From NCBI GenBank assembly GCA_937943665.1, contig CALEAR010000051.1, positions 1 to 5,896 of the forward strand: a DNA stretch of 5,896 nt. The letters run 5' to 3'. Position 1 is the first letter of the stretch. The number at the start of each line of letters is the position of its first letter. The notes beneath the pieces are model-generated. The model saw only the letters and a program-made list of their open reading frames with translations, searched no databases and was not told the origin of the DNA. A program made the position numbers and the translations under genes. This DNA is from an uncultured Alcanivoracaceae bacterium. GTDB taxonomy: Bacteria > Pseudomonadota > Gammaproteobacteria > Pseudomonadales > Alcanivoracaceae. Below, piece by piece: positions 1 through 4,313 of this stretch.

Positions 1-615
1 TGGATGGTATTAAGCCTAGTGGCCTGCGTTATGATATTGGCCTTGCCTCTACACCTGTGGCATAACGATGCCCAAAGCGCCCTTGGCAAATTGTTTTTGC
101 TGCTGTTTTTGGCCACGAGCGCTCTTACCTTAAGCGCCAAACTGGCCCACCACTGGTGGTTGCGCCAACGCCAAGTGAAGCATTATTGGCAAGATCCACA
201 CACAGGGCTTATTACCGAGCCCACTCTTTTTCTTACTGCGGATTGGCTCTTGCCGTTGCATCACCGCTTGGGGACACCGCTCACCGCGGCTTTATTTACC
301 CCCGCTCAGAGTGAAGCCTTCCATACCCTCAACGAATACCTGCAAACCCGTTTACGCCGCAGCGATATTCTGTCGCGCGTTGGTTCACACCCTTCACAGG
401 TGATTGTGCTGCTGCCAGATACCAGCGTGGCCAATGCCGAAAAAATGATCCATCTATTGCGTGAATCCGCTCCTGCGTTCCAAGCGGTGCTCATGGCCAT
501 TCCCGAGGCCATGAGTTTGCCCTTAGTGCTAGAGCGGCTGCAACAAACCCAAGGGCGCACTCCCCAACCACCACAGGAGGAAACCTACCATGCGGGCACT
601 GTGGGCATTAGCTAG
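1..615 (+). CDS. Membrane protein with degenerate GGDEF domain (probably 5'-partial)
   Basis: Two hydrophobic segments (about residues 1-18 and 26-46, counting from the ATG at position 4) suggest membrane anchoring. They are followed by a GGDEF-like domain: DPHTGL at 64-69 matches the usual DxLTGL start, and RRSDILSRVG followed by VIVLLP (118-138) matches the region around the signature. The signature itself is GSHPS (127-131), so the catalytic acidic residues of a diguanylate cyclase are missing and c-di-GMP synthesis is unlikely. The inhibitory-site motif RxxD (R118, D121) is kept at the usual distance, so c-di-GMP binding is possible (inference). The frame is open to the window edge, and both the first helix and any ribosome site sit right at that edge, so the true start is probably upstream. 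The 3' end overlaps the next small ORF by 26 bases, which points to an operon with dinB. Confidence 0.72.
   Translation, partial: WMVLSLVACVMILALPLHLWHNDAQSALGKLFLLLFLATSALTLSAKLAHHWWLRQRQVKHYWQDPHTGLITEPTLFLTADWLLPLHHRLGTPLTAALFTPAQSEAFHTLNEYLQTRLRRSDILSRVGSHPSQVIVLLPDTSVANAEKMIHLLRESAPAFQAVLMAIPEAMSLPLVLERLQQTQGRTPQPPQEETYHAGTVGIS
575..580 (+). promoter_or_regulatory. Strong Shine-Dalgarno for the small ORF at 590
   Basis: AGGAGG lies inside the 3' end of the GGDEF-like gene, nine bases before the ATG at 590. It is the best-placed consensus ribosome site in this operon and the main reason for believing that the short downstream ORF is translated. Confidence 0.6.
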
Positions 616-721
616 TTGGCGATTAGGCGCCACTGAGGCACTGCCTAAGGCTACCCACCATGGGCCCATGCCGCTGATTCTTGTGGGGAGCCTAGCCGCC
701 TTGGCGTGGTGTAAACCTTAG
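590..721 (+). CDS. Small hypothetical membrane protein (43 aa) between GGDEF-like gene and dinB
   Basis: I do not recognise this protein. It has 43 residues, starting MRALWALASWRLG and ending in a hydrophobic stretch (about residues 27-41, MPLILVGSLAALAW) and then CKP-stop. The C-terminal stretch could form one membrane helix, and the N-terminal part is basic and Trp-rich. Support for translation is positional. A consensus AGGAGG stands nine bases before the ATG, the start overlaps the upstream gene by 26 bases, and the stop codon TAG shares its G with the GTG start of dinB (TAGTG). That layout is typical of translational coupling. Against it, the ORF is short enough to be open by chance and has no family signature. 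It could instead be a leader ORF whose translation only feeds ribosomes to dinB. Confidence 0.5.
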   Translation: MRALWALASWRLGATEALPKATHHGPMPLILVGSLAALAWCKP

Positions 722-1857
722 TGGCAGAGCTAACCATGGTTGAATCCACTCCTCGCAAAATCATTCACTTAGATTGCGATTGCTTTTATGCCGCGGTGGA
801 AATCCGTGAACGCCCCGAGCTGGCCCACCGCCCCGTGGCCGTGGGCGGCGCCCCGCACCGCCGTGGGGTCATTGCCACCTGCAACTATGTGGCCCGCCGT
901 TATGGGGTGCATTCCGCCATGCCCTCTGCGCGGGCACTGCAAAAATGCCCAGAGTTAGTAATTTTGCCTCCACGGTTTGATCTTTACCGGGCGGTATCGC
1001 GCCAAATTATGGGTATTTACCAAGGCTACACCGAGCATATTGAGCCCCTCTCCTTAGATGAAGCCTATTTAGATGTTACCCACTGCCCCGCCCACAAAAA
1101 CAGCGCCACCCTCATTGCCCAAGCCATTCGCAAAACAGTGAAGGAGCGCATTGGCATCACCGTTTCCGCTGGGGTGGCGCCCAATAAATTTTTAGCCAAG
1201 GTGGCCAGCGATTGGCGCAAACCCGATGGCCTATTTGTGATTGCCCCTGAGGAGGTGGCCGAATTTGTGAGCCAACTCCCCGTGCGCCACATTCCCGGCG
1301 TGGGCCCTGTGACTCATAAAAAACTCGAGCAGCTGAACATTCGCACCTGCGCTGAATTACAGCAATTATCGCGGTTTGCCTTGCACGAGCACTTCGGCCG
1401 CTTTGGGGAAAAGCTTTATGCTTACGCCCGCGGCCAAGATGAGCGCCCCGTGCAATCCCAACGCCGCCGCAAATCCGTGAGTGTGGAAGAAACCTTCGCC
1501 ACGGATCTGGTGAGCTACCACCAATGGCAGGAGGAGCTCACCCTGCTGTGCCACACCTTGCGCCAACGCCTCGAGCGCTTAGACCCTCATTACTTAATAC
1601 AAGGCGCCACCGTGAAGGTGCGCTATCATGATTTCGCCCTTCACACCAGCGATGGCCCCGCCGGCCCCATGGTGCCCGCCACCTTTGAGCCCTTGCTTCA
1701 ACAGCTGTGGCACAAGCGGCCAGACCCCATTCGCCTGCTGGGGGTGGGCGTACGGTTGAAAGATGAAGCCAGCCAACGCCAGCACGATTTATTTGAAGAA
1801 GAAAAACGCCAAGCCCTGCTCGAACAACGCCAAGGCAAACCCTACTCCCCTGTGTAA
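721..1857 (+). CDS. dinB: DNA polymerase IV (Y-family translesion polymerase)
   Basis: This is an error-prone Y-family polymerase that extends past DNA lesions and mismatched ends. The order of domains is complete. The palm starts with HLDCDCFYAAVE (16-27), with catalytic D18, and SLDEAYLD (111-118) supplies D113 and E114. Y23 occupies the steric-gate position, where E. coli Pol IV has Phe. GVAPNKFLAKVASDWRKPDG (151-170) is the conserved palm/fingers signature. The thumb helix-hairpin-helix is around HIPGVG (190-195), and KSVSVEETF (251-259) opens the little-finger domain. The sequence QHDLF (354-358) fits the beta-clamp binding pentapeptide and is followed by a charged tail of about 20 residues. 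Length (378 aa) is slightly above the usual 350. The GTG start overlaps the preceding TAG; the ATG at 736 (373 aa, seven residues before the conserved RKIIH) is an equally plausible start. No LexA box is visible nearby, so SOS control, if any, would come from an upstream operon promoter. Confidence 0.97.
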   Translation: MAELTMVESTPRKIIHLDCDCFYAAVEIRERPELAHRPVAVGGAPHRRGVIATCNYVARRYGVHSAMPSARALQKCPELVILPPRFDLYRAVSRQIMGIYQGYTEHIEPLSLDEAYLDVTHCPAHKNSATLIAQAIRKTVKERIGITVSAGVAPNKFLAKVASDWRKPDGLFVIAPEEVAEFVSQLPVRHIPGVGPVTHKKLEQLNIRTCAELQQLSRFALHEHFGRFGEKLYAYARGQDERPVQSQRRRKSVSVEETFATDLVSYHQWQEELTLLCHTLRQRLERLDPHYLIQGATVKVRYHDFALHTSDGPAGPMVPATFEPLLQQLWHKRPDPIRLLGVGVRLKDEASQRQHDLFEEEKRQALLEQRQGKPYSPV

Positions 1858-1917
1858 TCACGGCCATGGCACTCACAGGCTATGCGACGTAATATTGCAA
1901 GCCTTGAGGAACACAAA

Positions 1918-1947
1918 GGGCATTAGGGTTCATGTGCCCATTTTTTT
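1918..1947 (+). terminator. Rho-independent terminator after dinB
   Basis: GGGCA (1918-1922) pairs with TGCCC (1935-1939) and is followed by A and seven T residues (1941-1947). The five-pair stem with a 12-base loop is modest, but the T tract is clear and the site lies 60 bases past the dinB stop. It probably ends the GGDEF-like/small ORF/dinB unit. Confidence 0.6.
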
Positions 1948-1958
1948 GTGGTTATAAT
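1929..1958 (+). promoter_or_regulatory. Candidate sigma70 promoter for the thioesterase
   Basis: A consensus -10 TATAAT lies at 1953-1958. The best -35 at a usable distance is TTCATG (1929-1934, 18-base spacer), which matches consensus poorly and lies inside the preceding terminator hairpin. Transcription would start near 1965, about 55 bases before the thioesterase ATG. The weak -35 suggests low activity or help from an activator. Confidence 0.5.
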
Positions 1959-1962
1959 GGCG

Positions 1963-1996
1963 AGCTATGTTTTATAGCTTTTTGCACTTTGCAAAA
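1963..1996 (+). repeat. Two adjacent inverted repeats in the thioesterase leader
   Basis: AGCTAT (1963-1968) and ATAGCT (1974-1979) form a perfect six-base inverted repeat with a five-base spacer. TTTTGC (1980-1985) and GCAAAA (1991-1996) form a second one immediately next to it, also with a five-base spacer. The first straddles the expected transcription start, so it could be an operator. In RNA both could fold as small hairpins just before the ribosome site. The function is not known. Confidence 0.4.
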
Positions 1997-2019
1997 GGCC
2001 CGCAAGGAGAAACACTAAG

Positions 2020-2559
2020 ATGCTAGAGCTTATTAGTACAGCGATCCGACGTCGCAAGCCCCCCACCCATGAGCTGTTTGATACAGTGTCTATGGAGTTT
2101 CGGGTGGCCCTGTGGGATCTGGATCACAACTTGCATCTTAATAACGCCAAATACCTGAAATTCATGGATCGATGCCGCCTTGAGCACTCCATTGTCACTG
2201 GCTGGTTAGATCGCATGATCAAAGCCCATTGCAATGCGGTGGTGGCCAATACCGAAATTGCCTACGTGCGAGAGCTACGCCCTTACCAGCGCTTCACGGT
2301 GAACACCAGCATCCTAGGCTGGGATGAAAAGTACATGTACTACGAGCAGCAGTTTGAATCCCAAGGAAAGCTGCACACCCATGCACTTTTACGGGTGATC
2401 CACTTCTACAACAGCAAAGCCATCAGCCCACAGGCGGTGCAAGAAATCACAGGGTTGAATCTAAGCTCCCCCGAAATGCCCGCTTATATTGAAAACTGGA
2501 AAACCTTGCTACAAAGCAAGCGCCGTTACACGGAAGAAGAGTTCGCCCAACGCCGCTAA
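2020..2559 (+). CDS. Hotdog-fold acyl thioesterase (THEM6 / 4HBT-like)
   Basis: The protein (179 aa) belongs to the hotdog-fold thioesterase group that hydrolyses acyl-CoA or acyl-ACP thioesters. The key motif is WDLDHNLHLNNAKYLKFMDR (32-51), giving the D-x-N-x-H-x-N-N pattern (D35, N37, H39, N41, N42) and the hotdog helix of THEM6-like and related bacterial thioesterases. The later strands RELRPYQRFTVNTSILGWDEKY and ALLRVIHFYN (85-131) fit the second half of a single hotdog domain. There is no signal peptide, so it is probably cytoplasmic or loosely membrane-bound through the basic N-terminus. The ATG start is supported by AAGGAG at 2004-2009, ten bases upstream. It has its own leader and ends 21 bases from a convergent gene, so it is probably monocistronic. 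Substrate chain length cannot be read from the sequence. Confidence 0.85.
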   Translation: MLELISTAIRRRKPPTHELFDTVSMEFRVALWDLDHNLHLNNAKYLKFMDRCRLEHSIVTGWLDRMIKAHCNAVVANTEIAYVRELRPYQRFTVNTSILGWDEKYMYYEQQFESQGKLHTHALLRVIHFYNSKAISPQAVQEITGLNLSSPEMPAYIENWKTLLQSKRRYTEEEFAQRR

Positions 2560-2580
2560 GGCCTGGGCGTATGGTTTGAA

Positions 2581-3168
2581 CTAGCGCCCTTGCACCTCTT
2601 CCACCGAGCTAAAGGGCTTCCAACGGGGGGCCTTTTTGTTATCCCCACGCCAGTACACCCCCGCCGCATCTAAACGTAAGCGCCGAATTTCCTCACGGGC
2701 AAAATCTTCAGGCACCTGCTGCAAGGGCCCATCGTGCATAAGATCCAGCGCCTCCCAACCCATCACCTGAATATCCAAGGGTTGGGATTCAGAATAACGG
2801 AAATAATACACCTGGCTTGGCTCCACCTTCAGGGGCAGCTCCAATACTGTGGTTAAATGCAGCAAGGTAAAGGGGCGGCGAGCATAAAAATCATATTCCC
2901 CAGGGGCAAGCTCCAACCAACTGTAAGCGCCACTTTTTAGCCCAAACACCCGTTTATCCTCCACAAAAAAACTAGGCGCTTGTAGCTCTTGATCCCCCCA
3001 GGTGTTGGAAGGCCGATATACATACACCATGGCATGATCGGGGTGAAGGGTTTCCAAAGGCGCAAAACTCGGCCCCTTAGGATGAGATAAAAAGGTGCCC
3101 AAAGTTTTTGGTGTTGATTGGCAAGCGGCCACAAAAAGGGCCAATAGAAAAACCAATAAAAAACGCAC
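2581..3168 (-). CDS. DUF2846-type outer-membrane lipoprotein
   Basis: This is a small secreted lipoprotein (195 aa). The N-terminus RFLLVFLLALFVAAC is a type II signal peptide with lipobox VAAC. The lipidated Cys is followed by Gln, so sorting to the outer membrane is expected. The body has the DUF2846 pattern: AMVYVYRPSNTWG, then FFVEDKRVFGLKSGAYSWLELAPGEYDFYARR, a beta-sandwich-like stretch ending in a PG-x-Y/H turn. The family function is not established. I chose the GTG at 3168 because the only Shine-Dalgarno, AAGGAG (minus strand, 3183-3178), is nine bases from it. The same site abuts the upstream ATG (3177-3175) with no spacer, which would give three more residues (MYP). It converges on the thioesterase and is probably transcribed alone; I see no convincing promoter in the 100 bases upstream. 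Confidence 0.82.
   Translation of the reverse strand: MRFLLVFLLALFVAACQSTPKTLGTFLSHPKGPSFAPLETLHPDHAMVYVYRPSNTWGDQELQAPSFFVEDKRVFGLKSGAYSWLELAPGEYDFYARRPFTLLHLTTVLELPLKVEPSQVYYFRYSESQPLDIQVMGWEALDLMHDGPLQQVPEDFAREEIRRLRLDAAGVYWRGDNKKAPRWKPFSSVEEVQGR
2611..2637 (+). terminator. Possible terminator for the thioesterase, inside the convergent gene
   Basis: AAAGG-G-C (2611-2617) can pair with GCCTTT (2630-2635) with one bulged G. The hairpin is followed by more T residues (to 2637, then GTT). It lies 52 bases after the thioesterase stop, within the last codons of the opposite-strand lipoprotein gene. The gap between the two genes has no T-tailed hairpin of its own, only a GGGCG/CGCCC pairing without a T run. 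Confidence 0.35.
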
Positions 3169-3177
3169 GGGGTACAT

Positions 3178-3183
3178 CTCCTT
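3178..3183 (-). promoter_or_regulatory. Shine-Dalgarno deciding the lipoprotein start
   Basis: AAGGAG on the minus strand has no spacer to the ATG at 3177 but an ideal nine-base spacer to the GTG at 3168. It therefore favours the shorter reading. Confidence 0.55.
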
Positions 3184-3373
3184 GTGGTAGAGCTTTTTGT
3201 TGTTGTAGTGTCCTTTAATAAGACTGCCTCAATATACTCACCTCAAGGCCGCTCGTCACAGCCTAATTAACACTTTCTTAGTGTATCTTTTGCCAAACAC
3301 CCCCACTGTGGCGGCATTTTTGTCATCCAAAAGTATGATTTATGCCTTTCTCACTGGATTCTTACCCCCCTTA

Positions 3374-3385
3374 GCACTATAGTGC
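3374..3385. promoter_or_regulatory. Perfect 12-base palindrome containing TATAGT on both strands
   Basis: GCACTATAGTGC is identical to its reverse complement. TATAGT, one mismatch from the -10 consensus, reads at 3378-3383 on the + strand and at 3381-3376 on the minus strand. It could be an operator, a -10 element or both. The -35 options at 16-18 bases are poor on both strands (for example TGGATT at 3355-3360 on +). Confidence 0.35.
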
Positions 3386-3389
3386 CCGC

Positions 3390-3480
3390 ATACTGAATGG
3401 TTTGTTTTAACCTCCATCATTTTCCCACCTCTGCTTCATGAGTTGGTTTACCCCTAAGCCTGGCTTAGGGGTATTTTTTT
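3390..3480 (+). ncRNA. Candidate small RNA or terminated leader (about 91 nt)
   Basis: If TATAGT at 3378-3383 is a -10 element, a transcript starting near 3390 would end at the strong terminator, giving an RNA of about 91 nt. Its first 60 bases are pyrimidine-rich and show little internal pairing. They include ACCTCC (3411-3416) and CCACCTC, which are complementary to Shine-Dalgarno sequences, and the 3' end is a hairpin with a T tail. This is the general layout of Hfq-type small RNAs. I recognise no known family, and both promoter and start are inferred. Confidence 0.3.
3451..3480 (+). terminator. Strong rho-independent terminator just before DUF1853
   Basis: CCCCTAAGC (3451-3459) pairs perfectly with GCTTAGGGG (3463-3471) across a CTG loop, followed by TA and seven T (3474-3480). 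The tail reads only on the + strand. No + strand protein gene lies upstream within 890 bases, so it must end a non-coding RNA, stop antisense read-through across the lipoprotein gene, or attenuate a DUF1853 leader. Confidence 0.85.
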
Positions 3481-3508
3481 GTCCGCCACCTTTGTTTACA
3501 CTGATGCC

Positions 3509-4138
3509 ATGGATTTCCCGCTCACGCCCCTAGCTTGGCTGCAAGCCCCTGCCCTTTTTGCCCACCCAGCAGATGGGCTAGCCCAGCTGCACCCAGAGAA
3601 CTTCACCGAAGAAGAGCCCCACGGCCCCCACAAAGACCAACGCCTAGGCCGCCAGTTTGAGGATCTTATTTGCTACCAGTTGGCACAACAGCCCCATTTG
3701 CGCTTGGTGCATCGCAACCTGGCCCTGCGCCAAGGAGGCCGCACCCTCGGGGAGTTAGATGCCCTGCTTTACCACCTCCCCACCCGCGCCTATTGGCATT
3801 GGGAATTCACCTTTAAACACTACCTCGGTGTGCGAAAAGCATATTGGCCAGGCCCCAACCCGAAGGATCACTTCCACCGCAAGTATCACCATGGGTTGGC
3901 GCATCAGTTTCCCTTAATGCGCTCCTCGGTGGCCCAAGCACAGCTGCCAGGGCCCGTGGCGCAACAACACCTGATTAGCCGAGGCATACTGTACTACCCC
4001 GCCCATGAACAGCTCCCCCCAGGGGGCGGCCAGCGGCCATTTGCGGGGCCTGTGGTACAGCGAAGCCACACTGCCTCGGCACCGGCAATACCTTATTTTA
4101 CCCAAACCCTATTGGCTGCACGCCCAACGTTTGCTTGA
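3509..4138 (+). CDS. DUF1853 protein, N-terminal portion (interrupted by frameshift)
   Basis: The first 171 residues match the DUF1853 pattern: LGRQFEDLICYQL (46-58), NLALRQGGRTLGELDALL (70-87), HWEFTFKHYLG (97-107) and WPGPNPKDHFHRKYHHGLAHQ (113-133). The GELD and ExxxK elements (D84, E99, K103) resemble a PD-(D/E)xK-type core, and I recall DUF1853 being grouped with that fold; biochemical function is unknown. After codon 4019-4021 this frame loses family resemblance and stops at 4138, while the frame one base on (to 4313) continues it. The intact gene would span 3509-4313 and encode about 267 aa. Start: ATG at 3509; a TTG at 3479 falls in the terminator tail. No Shine-Dalgarno is seen. TACACT (3497-3502) six bases before the ATG could make the message leaderless. 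It is the first of three overlapping + strand genes. Confidence 0.7.
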   Translation: MDFPLTPLAWLQAPALFAHPADGLAQLHPENFTEEEPHGPHKDQRLGRQFEDLICYQLAQQPHLRLVHRNLALRQGGRTLGELDALLYHLPTRAYWHWEFTFKHYLGVRKAYWPGPNPKDHFHRKYHHGLAHQFPLMRSSVAQAQLPGPVAQQHLISRGILYYPAHEQLPPGGGQRPFAGPVVQRSHTASAPAIPYFTQTLLAARPTFA

Positions 4139-4313
4139 TAAAACTGCCCAATGGCATTCAGCAGCGTTTGTGATTCGCACATTGCATCAAGTAAACTCGC
4201 CCTTATTAATACTTGTAAAATGCACCACAGGCGGTTTGCTGCCAGCCTTTGTGGTGCCTAACCAATGGCTTAACCATGTATACCGAGAAGAAGACTCCAC
4301 ACCAATTGGTTAA
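4005..4313 (+). pseudogene. DUF1853 protein, C-terminal portion in the shifted frame
   Basis: From about 4020 this frame reads QGAASGHLRGLWYSE, then LILPKPYWLHAQ and, near the end, GLLPAFVVPNQWL. This agrees with the C-terminal half of DUF1853 proteins, including the closing FVVPxxW element. The frame has an ATG at 4005 but no ribosome site, and its first residues overlap the upstream fragment, so an independent gene is unlikely. It is best read as the end of the gene starting at 3509, joined by a +1 shift in the C6-A-G5 tract (4015-4026). Possible causes are a real mutation, a sequencing error, or slippage at CCC-C. The last 38 bases overlap the DUF2804 gene. Confidence 0.65.

Larger units (their letters stand above)
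3178..3508. other. Intergenic region without a convincing protein gene
   Basis: These 331 bases separate the divergent lipoprotein and DUF1853 genes. They are AT-richer than the flanking genes. They hold a small inverted repeat ACACT-TTCTT-AGTGT (3270-3284), a weak pairing TGCC/GGCA followed by five T (3291-3321), the palindrome at 3374-3385 and the strong + strand terminator at 3451-3480. A 15-codon ORF (3335-3382) lacks a ribosome site. I see no tRNA, known riboswitch or repeat array. Confidence 0.6.

Noticed and set aside
1538..1876. Long minus-strand open frame opposite the 3' half of dinB
   Set aside because: It is a low-complexity Gly/Ala/Arg-rich translation with no ribosome site, lying opposite a clearly conserved polymerase gene. 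It is a by-product of GC-rich codon use.
1763..1957. + strand open frame overlapping the end of dinB
   Set aside because: It overlaps dinB out of frame, has no Shine-Dalgarno, and runs through the terminator hairpin and T tract.
3178..3300. Search for a sigma70 promoter for the lipoprotein on the minus strand
   Set aside because: TTGAGG and TATTAA-like hexamers exist but the spacing is about 20 bases, outside the normal range. No pair fits well enough to report.
3291..3321. TGCC/GGCA pairing followed by five T, considered as a second terminator
   Set aside because: The stem is only four pairs with a long loop, too weak to call beside the strong hairpin at 3451.
3335..3382. 15-codon ORF with two CCC codons upstream of the orphan terminator, considered as an attenuator leader peptide
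   Set aside because: It has no Shine-Dalgarno and no run of codons for a single amino acid, and I found no alternative anti-terminator pairing with the hairpin at 3451-3471.
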